Source: a virus. Taken from it: a stretch of DNA of 51,808 bases. The stretch covers positions 1-51,808 of IMG/VR virus record IMGVR_UViG_3300047174_000176; one strand, given 5' to 3'. Below the pieces are notes generated by a model, which was not told the origin of the DNA, searched no databases, and saw only the letters and a program-made list of their open reading frames with translations. The position numbers and the translations under genes were made by a program. Shown one piece after another: positions 31,297-40,573 of the stretch (positions are counted from its first letter, which is position 1; each line of letters begins with the position of its first letter).

Positions 31297-31845
31297 ATGG
31301 CCGACATCACCACCATCTGGAACGCCGCTACGCAAAGCGGCGACTGGGCGATTGCGGGCGCAACCCCGGCCGCCATCTGGGACGAGACCTCCAGTCTTGA
31401 CCTGATCACCGACATCGGCGGCGGCGTCATTCTGGATGAGCCGCTGTTCGAGAACTTCATACCCGGGCTCGTCTCCGGCGAGGACCTGGTGACGGCCGTC
31501 GCTCTCAGCCTGCTTACCGACCAGCTCGCGGGACCAGACGACGTCATCCCGGACGGCTCCAGTGATCCAAGGGGCTGGTGGGGCGATCTTGGGGCCGCCT
31601 ATCCGATCGGCTCCAAGATCTGGCTGAGGCTCAGATCCAAGCAAACCAGCGAGACTCTGGCGCTCGTCAAAGACGACATCCAACAGGCGCTGGCGTGGCT
31701 CATCGCCGACGGTGTGGCCGCCTCGGTCGACGCAACGACATCGTGGGTGCGGGCGGGCTTTCTGGGCGCCAGCGTCCTCATCACGCAACCATCCGGCGGC
31801 TCCCTCAAGATGACCTTCGCCTGGGCCTGGAAGGGACTGAGCTGA
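31297..31845 (+). CDS. Baseplate protein, Mu gp46-like
   Basis: 182 residues with the GP46 pattern: AIALSLLTD-like centre (TAVALSLLTDQLAGPDDVIP), RGWWGDLGAAYPIGSKIWLR and KDDIQQALAWLIADGVA. It resembles T4 gp25-type wedge proteins in role. Stop overlaps the next ATG. Confidence 0.9.
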   Translation: MADITTIWNAATQSGDWAIAGATPAAIWDETSSLDLITDIGGGVILDEPLFENFIPGLVSGEDLVTAVALSLLTDQLAGPDDVIPDGSSDPRGWWGDLGAAYPIGSKIWLRLRSKQTSETLALVKDDIQQALAWLIADGVAASVDATTSWVRAGFLGASVLITQPSGGSLKMTFAWAWKGLS

Positions 31846-32987
31846 TGCCCTTCGCAAGACCCACGCTGACCCAGCTCCGCTCCCAAATCGCCGCGGATAT
31901 CGGCTCGAGCCTGCCGGGCGTCGATGGCCTTCTAAGGTTCTCCAACATGGGGGTCTTGGGATCTGTTCTCGCGAAAGCGGTGAACGGCCTTTATGGCTAT
32001 CTCGATTGGATCGCGCGGCAGTGCACGCCGTTCACGGCGACCGGCGAGTTTCTCGAGGCGTGGGCGGCGCTGAAGGGCGTCAACCGCAAGGCGGCGACTC
32101 CGTCTACGGGCGCGGCGACGTTCGCCGCGTCCGGAACGACCTCGGTGCCGGCGGGAACCGCTTTCGTTCGATCCGACGGCGCACTGTTCACCTCGACCGC
32201 CGGCGTCAGCGCGGCGGGCGGATCGGTGATCGTGCCGCTGGAGGCCAATGTCGCTGGCTCGGCCGGCAACGGAGCCGTTGGCCTCATCATCAGTCTTAGC
32301 TCCGGAATCTCCGGGGTTTCCAGCCAAGGCGCCATCAGCATGGCCCTTACGGGCGGCGCTGACCTCGAACTCGACGCCGACCTCAGGACGCGCATGCTCG
32401 AGGCCTACGCCGCGCCGGCGCAGGGCGGCGCCACGTCGGACTACGTGTCGTGGGCCGAAGAGGTGGCGGGCGTCACCAGAGCGTGGGTTGCTCCATCGGG
32501 CAATGGCGCAGGCACCGTTGTGGTCTACTTCATGATGGATGCGAGTGAAGCGGCTTTTGGCGGCTTTCCCCAGGGATCGGATGGCGTCGCTTCGGGCGAG
32601 ACTCGCGACACGGCGGCGACGGGGGATCAGCTCGCCGTCGCCAACTACATATTCAACGGCCGCCAACCCGTCACGCCGCTCGTCTACGCAGTAGCGCCAA
32701 AGCCGAACACGGTGACCCTGACCATAGCCGGGATTTCCGGGGCGAGCGCCGATACGAAGGCCGCCATCGCGGCAGCCGTCACCGCCGCCCTGGAGTCCAA
32801 CGCATCACCCGGCGGCGTCACCAACACCTCGAGCATCGAAGCGGGCATCGCGGCGATCAGCGGCGCAGCGGGATTTATCATCACAGACATCGCCGCGAGC
32901 CATGGGACGGTTTCCCCGGGCGTCGCCGGCAACATCACCGCCAACGCCGGCTACCTCTCCGTCGCGGGCGCGATCACCTATACATGA
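31845..32987 (+). CDS. Baseplate J-like protein, Mu gp47
   Basis: 380 residues: FARPTLTQLRSQIAADIGSS at the start, LEAWAALKGVNRKAATPSTG and TSDYVSWAEEVAGVTRAWVA are hallmarks of the Baseplate_J family (T4 gp6-like wedge). ATG 31845 overlaps the gp46 stop. An upstream open frame overlaps gp46 and is not coding. Confidence 0.95.
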   Translation: MPFARPTLTQLRSQIAADIGSSLPGVDGLLRFSNMGVLGSVLAKAVNGLYGYLDWIARQCTPFTATGEFLEAWAALKGVNRKAATPSTGAATFAASGTTSVPAGTAFVRSDGALFTSTAGVSAAGGSVIVPLEANVAGSAGNGAVGLIISLSSGISGVSSQGAISMALTGGADLELDADLRTRMLEAYAAPAQGGATSDYVSWAEEVAGVTRAWVAPSGNGAGTVVVYFMMDASEAAFGGFPQGSDGVASGETRDTAATGDQLAVANYIFNGRQPVTPLVYAVAPKPNTVTLTIAGISGASADTKAAIAAAVTAALESNASPGGVTNTSSIEAGIAAISGAAGFIITDIAASHGTVSPGVAGNITANAGYLSVAGAITYT

Positions 32988-33529
32988 CGGCGCGGTTCTC
33001 CCTCGCGGACTATGCCGGCGCGCTCCTATCACTCCTGCCACGCGGGAGGGCGTGGAGCGGCGATCCGCAAAGCACCCAGTACGCGACCCTCACCGGGCTC
33101 GCCGGCGTGATGGAGCAGGTCGATGGCGACGCGGTCGATCTCATTGCGGACGGCTTTCCCGCGACGGCCGTGAACCTTCTTCCGGAATGGGAACAGTCGC
33201 TAGGCTTGCCGGACCCTTGCGCTGGGCCGAGCCCCACGGTGTCTCAGCGCCAGGCGCAGGTGGCCGCAAGGTTCGCGGGTGGGGGAGGGCAGTCGCGCCA
33301 GCGTTTCATCGACTATGCGGCGACCCTCGGGTTCGAGATTTCGATCACCGTCTATGCGCCCTTCTGCAGCGGCCGAAACACCTGCGGTCAGCCGGTTTAC
33401 GGCCAGGCCTGGGCCTTCGCCTGGAGCGTCCAGGTTCTTTCAAACACCTCCGGTCTCCCCAACTCCGTCCTTGAGTGCGAGCTGAACGCGATCAAGCCGG
33501 CGGAGACGACCCTCTTTTTCACGGATTGA
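32984..33529 (+). CDS. Baseplate wedge, DUF2313 (Mu gp48)
   Basis: 181 residues; YAGALLSLLPRGRAWSGDPQ, NLLPEWEQSLGLPDPCAGPS and QRQAQVAARFAGGGGQSRQR are typical of YmfQ/DUF2313. In Mu-like tails it links wedge to fibres, and the fibre gene follows as expected. Its ATG overlaps the gp47 stop. Confidence 0.92.
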   Translation: MTARFSLADYAGALLSLLPRGRAWSGDPQSTQYATLTGLAGVMEQVDGDAVDLIADGFPATAVNLLPEWEQSLGLPDPCAGPSPTVSQRQAQVAARFAGGGGQSRQRFIDYAATLGFEISITVYAPFCSGRNTCGQPVYGQAWAFAWSVQVLSNTSGLPNSVLECELNAIKPAETTLFFTD

Positions 33530-33532
33530 CGC

Positions 33533-34477
33533 ATGTTCGCGATCGACACAGCGACCGCGGCAGCGGCGCAGCCGGCTCAGGCGGCGCAGGGAACTGCGAA
33601 ATTCTGGACCAATGGAGTCCCGGGCGAGGTCGCCCCCACCGTCTTCGACGCCGACTTCATGAACAACCTCCAGATGGAGATCCTGAACGTCATCATCAAC
33701 GCCGGCATCGAGCCGTCCAAAGCGAGCCAGACCCAGCTTTGGGAAGCGATCAGCGCTGTCGTAACGGGCGACGTTCCGACTGCCTCGACGACGGTTGCGG
33801 GCATTCTGAAGCTCGCGACGCTCGCCCTGGCGAACGCAGGCGTCGATACGGCGACCGCGATGACGCCTCAGCTGGTCGCCAAGGTCATTCAGCCCGGCGC
33901 TTTCGTCTACGCCGCGGACACCTCCGGCGCAGCTAACACCGTCGCCGCTGCGTTAACGCCGGCGCTCAGCGCCTACGTCGCCGGCCTGTCCGTGAAGGTG
34001 TCGATCGCCAACACCAACACCGGCGCCAGCACTCTCAACCTGAATGGTCTGGGCGCCAAGGCGGTCCAATGGAACGGCCGTCCGCTCGTCGGCGGCGAGC
34101 TGGTCGCCGGAAAGATCGTTGGTCTTATCTATGACGGAACGCAATTTCAGATCGAAGGGCTGGCGTCGATATCGGGCGGAAATCCGACAGCCTGGTGGAC
34201 GATCTACGCCGACGGCCGGATCGAACAGGGCGGCTATGTCTCAGGTCCCTTCGGCGAAGGTGATCAAACGATCGTCCTGCCGATCCCTTTCCCCAACGAA
34301 TATCGCGGTGTGGATGGCACCACATATTCCAACCCGGATGTCTCGAGCGCGGACTACTGGCTGAAAGGGCAGACGATCCCGGCCTTGGGGGCTGTCTCCT
34401 CAATCGTCGTCTACATCAACAGCGGAACAGGCGGCACGCCTGTGACGGGCTTCTCCTGGAACGCACGCGGCCGCTGA
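33533..34477 (+). CDS. Tail fibre protein
   Basis: 314 residues. An N-terminal baseplate-binding part (FWTNGVPGEVAPTVFDADFM, LQMEILNVIINAGIEP) is followed by a phage tail-repeat-like stretch (GILKLATLALANAGVDTATA), and a C-terminal region (WWTIYADGRIEQGGYVSG to the end) similar to gp53-like fibre tips. It is a likely receptor-contact or fibre-linker protein. Confidence 0.85.
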   Translation: MFAIDTATAAAAQPAQAAQGTAKFWTNGVPGEVAPTVFDADFMNNLQMEILNVIINAGIEPSKASQTQLWEAISAVVTGDVPTASTTVAGILKLATLALANAGVDTATAMTPQLVAKVIQPGAFVYAADTSGAANTVAAALTPALSAYVAGLSVKVSIANTNTGASTLNLNGLGAKAVQWNGRPLVGGELVAGKIVGLIYDGTQFQIEGLASISGGNPTAWWTIYADGRIEQGGYVSGPFGEGDQTIVLPIPFPNEYRGVDGTTYSNPDVSSADYWLKGQTIPALGAVSSIVVYINSGTGGTPVTGFSWNARGR

Positions 34478-34527
34478 CCGCGGCTGAGCGACCCCCTTCA
34501 CTATGACCGACACGGGAGACGCGAAGC

Positions 34528-36291
34528 GTGCCTGACATTTCCAACATCTCCGCTGCCGGCAAGGCCGCAATCGGCGAGGCCGCCATTGCGAATGGCGCCG
34601 CCTCGGTCGCGCAGCTCCAGGCGCTGATGGTTGCGATCGCCGCGACGGGCGTTGGCGAAACCACGTTGTCGGCTCTCAACGGCGACCTCGCCCATCAGGC
34701 TGGCACGCTCGGCGTGGTTAGCGGCGACCCCGTCCCCTCAAACGATGGCTATTATACCAAGCTCGGCGCTTCCGGTTCAGGCTCATGGAGCCCACTTGGG
34801 GTTCCGCTCACAGTCAACTGGCAGCAGCTGGCGCTGGCCCTCATCCGACGCGAGATTGACCTCGCGTCGCCCACGCCTCGGCAGCTTTTCGACTACACTG
34901 AAGGTCAGAATAATACGGCGCTAGATCAGGTTGGCGGCGGCGGCTACGGGGCCGAGAATTATTACTTGAGCGGCTTTATCCCCTTAACCGGGGGCAACAC
35001 CTACGTCGCCAACATCACCGGGCCTCTCGGTGTCTATGACTACAATGAAGCCTTTCTCGGGGTCGAGGAGATCACCTCCGGAACGCCGTTCACGCCCACG
35101 GCGAACGTCGCGTTCGGGCGCATACAAATCTATCCCATGTCCGTTGCCGGCCAGATCAGCTTCGTCAAGGGGACGATTCTTCCGTCTTCATATGAGGGTT
35201 TTGGTTTTCCAACTCCCGCACAGGTCAATCTAACCGCTCTGACGCAGGCCCGAAACGCGGTCAACGCGGCCTTGCCAGCGAACCGAAATCTCTTTGATCA
35301 GACACAAATACTCGCCAACAGTGCGATTTCGTCAGTCAATGGAGCGATCTACACCGCCACCAATTATTTCGTAACGCCAGTCATAGGTGTTGAACCTGGC
35401 GGTAACTTCGTCAGCACCCAGGGGTCTAACTCCGGGGTGTTCTACGATATTAACGGTGAATTCCTATCTGGGATAGGAGCGAGCGCTACACCGCCGACAG
35501 CGAACATTCTGCCCAACACGGCTTACGCAGTTCCTGCCGGCGCCTATAGCATGCAGTTCCAGCTCGAACCGCTGTCGCTCGCATCCGAGCTGACGATCGT
35601 GAACGGCTCGACGCCCCCCGCCGGCTACTTGCCTTTTGGCGGCGGAGGGGCCGCTTACCCAAGCGCCGGAATCCGGATCGGGTTTTTTGGCAACTCGCAA
35701 ACGAACAATGGTCTCTTTCAGCCGGAGGTCTTGGCAGTCACCGGAGGCTCGCAATCGTTCAACAGCGGCCACCCTGGATATGACTTTGGAGGGCTTGAGC
35801 CTCTCGTTTCAGGCTTAACCCTGGCTGGGACGGATGTGGTTGTCGTCACCGAGGGCGCCAACGAGTGGGGCGGGGCGGCCCGGCCGCTTGGCGCCATCAC
35901 TGACGCGGTCGGAGCCTCGACGACGTTCGGCCAGATCAAAGCGATCATCGAAGGCCTCTATGCCTTAAAGGACTCGATCCTGATCGTCTTCACCGGCAAC
36001 ACCTATCGAGCGCCGACCAACATTTCGTCGGTGGTCTACACGGCCGATACGACAGCGAATGGTCAGGGCGTTACAGGTCTGCAGATCGACCAGGCGATCG
36101 AGGCCTGTTGCCAGCTCTATGGATGTGGATTCGTCCCCCTGCGTCAGGCATCGGGCATCAACGCCAAAACTGAGACCGGTAATATCGTTGGATCGCCCAT
36201 CAACACCTGGACGGCTGAAGGCCTCCATTGGAGCGCCGGTGCTCCGAGGGTGGGCCGCCAAATCGGCGCGGTCATCAACGAAATCTGCTGA
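34528..36291 (+). CDS. Tail spike/fibre with SGNH esterase domain
   Basis: 587 residues. A virion-attachment N-terminus (GSGSWSPLGVPLTVNWQQLA) and a beta-rich middle precede a C-terminal SGNH hydrolase: block I GFFGNSQTNN (Ser near 390), a conserved Gly in HPGYDFGG, block III TEGANEWGG (Asn near 440) and the His in EGLHWS (near 567). SGNH enzymes on phage tails deacetylate capsule or O-antigen sugars during adsorption. No signal peptide, consistent with a virion protein. Substrate unknown. Confidence 0.75.
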   Translation: MPDISNISAAGKAAIGEAAIANGAASVAQLQALMVAIAATGVGETTLSALNGDLAHQAGTLGVVSGDPVPSNDGYYTKLGASGSGSWSPLGVPLTVNWQQLALALIRREIDLASPTPRQLFDYTEGQNNTALDQVGGGGYGAENYYLSGFIPLTGGNTYVANITGPLGVYDYNEAFLGVEEITSGTPFTPTANVAFGRIQIYPMSVAGQISFVKGTILPSSYEGFGFPTPAQVNLTALTQARNAVNAALPANRNLFDQTQILANSAISSVNGAIYTATNYFVTPVIGVEPGGNFVSTQGSNSGVFYDINGEFLSGIGASATPPTANILPNTAYAVPAGAYSMQFQLEPLSLASELTIVNGSTPPAGYLPFGGGGAAYPSAGIRIGFFGNSQTNNGLFQPEVLAVTGGSQSFNSGHPGYDFGGLEPLVSGLTLAGTDVVVVTEGANEWGGAARPLGAITDAVGASTTFGQIKAIIEGLYALKDSILIVFTGNTYRAPTNISSVVYTADTTANGQGVTGLQIDQAIEACCQLYGCGFVPLRQASGINAKTETGNIVGSPINTWTAEGLHWSAGAPRVGRQIGAVINEIC

Positions 36292-36342
36292 GCAATCGGC
36301 GCTGCTTTAGGTCGGCGCTTTCACCTAGTCCTGGAGATCGCT

Positions 36343-37161
36343 ATGCGATTTAGAAATGGCCTCTGGGCCTTGATGGCGCTCGCTTGTCTTCTGGGAGCTC
36401 GGCCTGCTTCGGCACAGACTTCCGCCAAAGTCCGCGTGGAATTCGAGCGACTGACAGCGCCAAACATGAATCGCGGCGACGCTCCCGGCGCTCCGAGCGC
36501 CGTCCTGAGTTCTCAGATGCTCACGGTGACCGCTACGCCCGTCTCGAGTAACGCGGCGCCGACCTTTCCTGACGGAGCAGGCGGTTTCGCTAATCTTGTC
36601 GGCGTCTCGGGCGCAGCGATCTGCACAAGGGATGGCTCGACGCCATCGGAGACGAATGGAAGCCGTGTTCAGCCTGGGGGATCCTTGCCGCTCTTTGTGA
36701 GCTCCGGTTCGATCATCAGCTGCGTACTCGCCGCTGACCAACCGGCGCCGCAAGCGACGGCCCCCGCCGCCGGCTCGCCTGGCTCGGCGGCCGGGACCCC
36801 AAGTTTCATCCAGATCGTTGGGCAATCTTATGCTGCGTCAGGTTTTTCAACGGTGTCTTGCTCCCTCTCCGCCGCGGGCGTGTGCGAATTCGATAACGAG
36901 CTCGCCGGCCGCGGTTTTCATATCGTCATGCCTGCGGGAACGGGCGCTGCGACCTGCCAACTCGAGCGCAAGCTCGATGGGACGAATTGGACCAAAGTGA
37001 CCGTCAACGGTTCGGCCTTCTATGCCATATCCTATGTCGGTCTCAGCATCAGCGAGGACGTGACGGAGCCTCAAAGCGGCGTGCCCTACCGCATGGACTG
37101 CGGCGGCGGCGCGAACGGCTCCTACACCTCTGGAACCATCCCGGTAGAATTCACCCAATAG
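36343..37161 (+). CDS. Sec-exported protein encoded in the fibre module
   Basis: 272 residues with a textbook signal peptide: basic MRFRNG, core LWALMALACLLGA, cleavage after RPASA. GGAG stands six bases before the ATG. The mature protein is Ser/Gly/Ala-rich with beta-type segments (FHIVMPAGTGAATCQLERKL, SYVGLSISEDVTEPQSGVPY) and several Cys that could pair in the periplasm. A signal peptide is out of place in a virion protein, so it probably acts in the host envelope. No family recognised. Confidence 0.7.
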   Translation: MRFRNGLWALMALACLLGARPASAQTSAKVRVEFERLTAPNMNRGDAPGAPSAVLSSQMLTVTATPVSSNAAPTFPDGAGGFANLVGVSGAAICTRDGSTPSETNGSRVQPGGSLPLFVSSGSIISCVLAADQPAPQATAPAAGSPGSAAGTPSFIQIVGQSYAASGFSTVSCSLSAAGVCEFDNELAGRGFHIVMPAGTGAATCQLERKLDGTNWTKVTVNGSAFYAISYVGLSISEDVTEPQSGVPYRMDCGGGANGSYTSGTIPVEFTQ

Positions 37162-37246
37162 CGCAGCAGTCAGGCACACCGCTCTGACGCAGTCGACGAG
37201 CGCCCTCGGCGCGGTTTGAGTCCATTTCCAAAAATTGAGGTTACTC

Positions 37247-38755
37247 ATGAATCGCACCCTTAAGGGCGTGATCGCCGCTGTGTGTCTGGTGATGCTCGGC
37301 TTCGAGCCCGCGTTCGCGCAGGCGGACGGTCCGATCGCCAGGGCGGCGTTTTCCCAGTCTCAGGCGAACTCCGCCGCGATCAACGCTCCGAAGGTCTTCA
37401 ACACACTGCCACCCGGCGGCAATTTCATGCCGCCGACTAGCGGCGCAGTCGTCACTGGATCAATTTCCGACACTACGTTTACCGTCACGGTCGCCGACAC
37501 CTCGCACGTGCTTGCGCCCGGCCAGGTGTTGAGTGGGACCAACGTAGCCGCCGGCACCACGATCACCGGGCTTGTGCCATCTGCCTCGGGAAACACCGGT
37601 GGTCAGGGCGGCGTTGAGACCTACACCGTTTCAATCTCTCAAACGGTCGCTTCGACGACCATAACGGCCGTGGGCGACCCTCGGTGCACTGCTCAGCCTC
37701 AGACGGTCAACAACTGCGGCCCCCTCGTCACATTGAACGAGGCATCGACGGGGATCACGAGCCCGATTTCCTATGGGCCGAGCAACGCCGTTTTTCGCGT
37801 GCTTGGGCTGACCTCCTTCGGCAATTTCAACTCGACCACCTTCTACGGCAATACAACCAACCTAGCCTTCCCAGTGGTGCTGCAGTGGTATGATGATGCG
37901 GCCCAAGTCGAGATCGTGCAGCTTCGTTACAACACCCACCTCGATATTCGCGTCGATGGCCAACTTGTGCTTCCAGGCCAGATCAACACCGATAGCGCGG
38001 GTTCGGCGACTTATCACAAGCTCGACTGGACCACGAACAATGAGCCCCACCGCAAGCGCCTGTATCAGGTCACGGCGATCAATTTTCTGGGCGGCGGGAT
38101 CTACCAAAGCGCTGAAGGGACCGCGACCTACCCTTACGACATAGCCGCGAAACCCATTCTCAGCGGGATGACCGACAGCTACGGCTCGACGGGCTCCAAC
38201 AGCTATAGCCAGTCATCGTTCGCCACCTTGGCGGACCAGCTTGGCTATCAATACGCACCCATCGACACCATCGGGGGGACGGGGTGGTGCTCGTCGTCCA
38301 CGAACGCGCCATCTTACCGGCTGACGAATTATGTCGCCAACCTCAATTTCAAGCCTGCTGCCTTCTTTTTTGCATTCGGATATAATGACTACGGCTGCCC
38401 TGCTTCGACGATCACGGCCAACGCCACAGCAGCGTTGAACCAGGCCAAGGCGCTCCCGTCGTTGAGCGGCGCCAAAATTTTCGACATGGGCAACTGGTAT
38501 CCGAACGGTCCTACCGCCACCGGCGTAACGCCATCAGGCGCTCAGCTCGCCACGGTCGATGCGGCAGACGCTGCGGGAGCGTTGGCCGCGAACATCCCCT
38601 ACGTGTCGCTGTCGGGCATTCAGACTGGCGCGAACCAGCCGATGTACGGCTTAGGCGACCTGTCCACCGGGTATTCCACACACTGGAATCAACTCGGTCA
38701 AAAGTGGCTCGGGGCGGGTATGGCCGAAAAGCTTCGCGCCGCTGCTATCCAATGA
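37247..38755 (+). CDS. Sec-exported SGNH hydrolase
   Basis: 502 residues from ATG 37247 (GAGG six bases upstream). Signal peptide: MNRTLKG, core VIAAVCLVMLGF, cleavage after PAFA. The C-terminal half is an SGNH hydrolase: SGMTDSYGSTG (Ser near 310), FAFGYNDYG (G-x-N-D near 376-379) and STHWNQLG (His near 478). The N-terminal half is beta-rich. The enzyme would reach the periplasm or surface and remove acyl groups from envelope glycans, possibly masking the receptor that the tail esterase uses. That role is inferred. Confidence 0.75.
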   Translation: MNRTLKGVIAAVCLVMLGFEPAFAQADGPIARAAFSQSQANSAAINAPKVFNTLPPGGNFMPPTSGAVVTGSISDTTFTVTVADTSHVLAPGQVLSGTNVAAGTTITGLVPSASGNTGGQGGVETYTVSISQTVASTTITAVGDPRCTAQPQTVNNCGPLVTLNEASTGITSPISYGPSNAVFRVLGLTSFGNFNSTTFYGNTTNLAFPVVLQWYDDAAQVEIVQLRYNTHLDIRVDGQLVLPGQINTDSAGSATYHKLDWTTNNEPHRKRLYQVTAINFLGGGIYQSAEGTATYPYDIAAKPILSGMTDSYGSTGSNSYSQSSFATLADQLGYQYAPIDTIGGTGWCSSSTNAPSYRLTNYVANLNFKPAAFFFAFGYNDYGCPASTITANATAALNQAKALPSLSGAKIFDMGNWYPNGPTATGVTPSGAQLATVDAADAAGALAANIPYVSLSGIQTGANQPMYGLGDLSTGYSTHWNQLGQKWLGAGMAEKLRAAAIQ

Positions 38756-38884
38756 CCACGCTCCCTCCCATCACCGCCCTTGTAGGGTGCTCGGCTGAGA
38801 GGTCGGCGAACACCCAAGCTGGATAGGCGGCGAGCCTGATCCGCTCAAATCCACAATCCACGTTTAGTCTCTGGAGGCCAGTCT

Positions 38885-39238
38885 ATGGCAGCGTCGAAAC
38901 TCGACCCACGTTCCTTGACCACAGTCAAAGCCGTCGGAGGCGCCGTAGTCGAAGTCCACGACTGTCTTCACGTCGTCGATCAAAAGATTGATGTCGTGAA
39001 GGTCCAGGTGGCCATGCTTGCGGCCGCCAACGGCATCTCGTTACCGACAGAAGAGGAAATGAGGTCCGGCGCTGCTCCGCGTAAGGTTCGCCGGCGTTTG
39101 GGGGGCATGAACCCCTATAAAGCCGCAGCCGTTCTGATGCCCGCCGTCGCCGGCGGCGTCGGCCTCTACAAAGTGATCGAACCCGCCGTGATCGCGTTTT
39201 TCACCGCGCTCCACCACGCCCTGATGACGGCGCACTAA
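38885..39238 (+). CDS. Lysis-region membrane protein (holin candidate)
   Basis: 117 residues with a coiled-coil-like N-terminus (VDQKIDVVKVQVAMLAAANG) and a hydrophobic C-terminal region near 80-110 (AAAVLMPAVAGGVGLYKVIE, then VIAFFTALHHAL). AGG-rich ribosome site precedes the ATG. Position before endolysin suggests a holin or pore regulator. The 129 bases before it hold no gene that I can see. Confidence 0.6.
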   Translation: MAASKLDPRSLTTVKAVGGAVVEVHDCLHVVDQKIDVVKVQVAMLAAANGISLPTEEEMRSGAAPRKVRRRLGGMNPYKAAAVLMPAVAGGVGLYKVIEPAVIAFFTALHHALMTAH

Positions 39239-39282
39239 GGAGCGCCGCGCCAGAGCGACGCACCAAATATCGGAGGACATCG

Positions 39283-39495
39283 ATGGAAGACCCGACTGAC
39301 GCGGCATCCGCCGCGCCGACGCCCACGCGTGCGCCGGCGTCGCCGCTCGATCTACTGCCCTATGCGCCCTACGCTTTGCTGGTCGCTTGCCTGGTCGCCC
39401 TGAGACTCGGCGTCGACCCGCAAACTGTCGGCAACGTAGTGACAGTCGCTTTGGTCCTGATCGACCCCCGCCAGGTGATGGGGCGCCGTTCGTGA
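39283..39495 (+). CDS. Small holin-like protein
   Basis: 70 residues, Pro/Ala-rich start then hydrophobic segments near 25-42 (LLPYAPYALLVACLVALRLG) and 46-60 (VGNVVTVALVLI). GGAGG upstream. Its TGA overlaps the endolysin GTG, linking it to lysis. It could be the holin, with the upstream protein as partner, or the reverse. Confidence 0.6.
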   Translation: MEDPTDAASAAPTPTRAPASPLDLLPYAPYALLVACLVALRLGVDPQTVGNVVTVALVLIDPRQVMGRRS

Positions 39496-40199
39496 TCACG
39501 CAGGATCAAATCCATGCCCTGGCTCCGTCATTGTCGGCCGCTGACCTGCAAGCATGGACAGCGGCGCTGCAGTCGGCTCAGCGCGCCGGCCTTCTCAATA
39601 CCGGGCTGCGCGAGGCCCATTTCATCGCCACCGTCGCCGTTGAAACCTGGTCGTTCACCAAGCTCCGGGAAAGCTTTCGCTACAACGGCGCAGCGCACCT
39701 GCTGTCGGTCTTTCCCAGCGAAATTCGCGACCTTGAGGACGCTACGGCGCTCATGGCCCGCGGCGAGGAAGCCATCGCCAACAGGGTCTATGCCGGCCGC
39801 TATGGCAATGGCGACGAGGCCTCAGGCGACGGCTGGCGTTTTCGCGGGGGCGGCGCCATCGCGCTGACGTTCCGCTCGAACTATCGGGTTGTAGGCGCGC
39901 TGACCTCGATGCCGCTGGAATCGGAGCCCGAGCTGCTCGAAAAGCCTGACACCGCCTGCAGGGCGGCCGCCATATGGTGGGACAGGAAGGGCTGCAACGC
40001 CTTCGCCGATCAAAACGACGCCGCCGGCGTGCGTCGGCTTGTGAATGGCCCGGCTCTGGAAGGGCTGGGTGATGTCGAACATGCGCTGGACGTTCTTCGC
40101 CGCATCGCTGGCGCCGGGTCCCAACCATCTTCACCGCCGACCGCAATGCAGCCGCCCAGCGCTCCGACCGCCAATCAAACCGTGAGCATAGACCTATGA
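39492..40199 (+). CDS. Endolysin, GH19 chitinase/lysozyme-like
   Basis: 235 residues from the GTG overlapping the upstream stop. GH19 marks are AHFIATVAVETWSFTKLRES (catalytic Glu in the VET box), AIANRVYAGRYGNGDEASGD and GWRFRGGGAIALTFRSNYR. It cleaves glycan strands of peptidoglycan at lysis. The C-terminal 35 residues are a Pro/Ser-rich tail. No signal peptide, so release depends on the holin. Confidence 0.88.
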   Translation: MITQDQIHALAPSLSAADLQAWTAALQSAQRAGLLNTGLREAHFIATVAVETWSFTKLRESFRYNGAAHLLSVFPSEIRDLEDATALMARGEEAIANRVYAGRYGNGDEASGDGWRFRGGGAIALTFRSNYRVVGALTSMPLESEPELLEKPDTACRAAAIWWDRKGCNAFADQNDAAGVRRLVNGPALEGLGDVEHALDVLRRIAGAGSQPSSPPTAMQPPSAPTANQTVSIDL

Positions 40200-40573
40200 G
40201 TTTGGCCATTTACGGCGCTGTGGGCGCCGTTGCCTTAGCCGGCCTGTTGTCGCTCGGCTTTTGCCATCCGGATCCCCGCATCCAGCAGGGCCATGACCAG
40301 GCCGTGACAGCGGTCGGTCAGGACCACCTAAACCAGGGCGTCACTGCAATCGAAGAAAAGGCCCAGGCCAAAACCGTCAAACTTGAAATCACCACCCGCG
40401 AGGCTGTCCATGACGTTCAAATCGCCCCGGGCGCATCCTCGCCCGTTCCTCCTGATGTTCTCAGCGCTTGGGGTGCTGGCGTCGACCGCTTGCGAGCATC
40501 TGACGCCCCCGACGCCGGGCGCCCTGCAGGCGACCATTCCAGCGAAGATCAGCCAGGCATGCCCCAGACCTGA
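40196..40573 (+). CDS. Inner-membrane spanin (Rz-like)
   Basis: 125 residues. One N-terminal membrane anchor (LAIYGAVGAVALAGLLSL) and a periplasmic helical region (AVTAVGQDHLNQGVTAIEEK) fit an i-spanin. ATG overlaps the endolysin TGA. The outer-membrane partner is encoded inside it in another frame, the classical Rz/Rz1 arrangement. Confidence 0.8.
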   Translation: MSLAIYGAVGAVALAGLLSLGFCHPDPRIQQGHDQAVTAVGQDHLNQGVTAIEEKAQAKTVKLEITTREAVHDVQIAPGASSPVPPDVLSAWGAGVDRLRASDAPDAGRPAGDHSSEDQPGMPQT

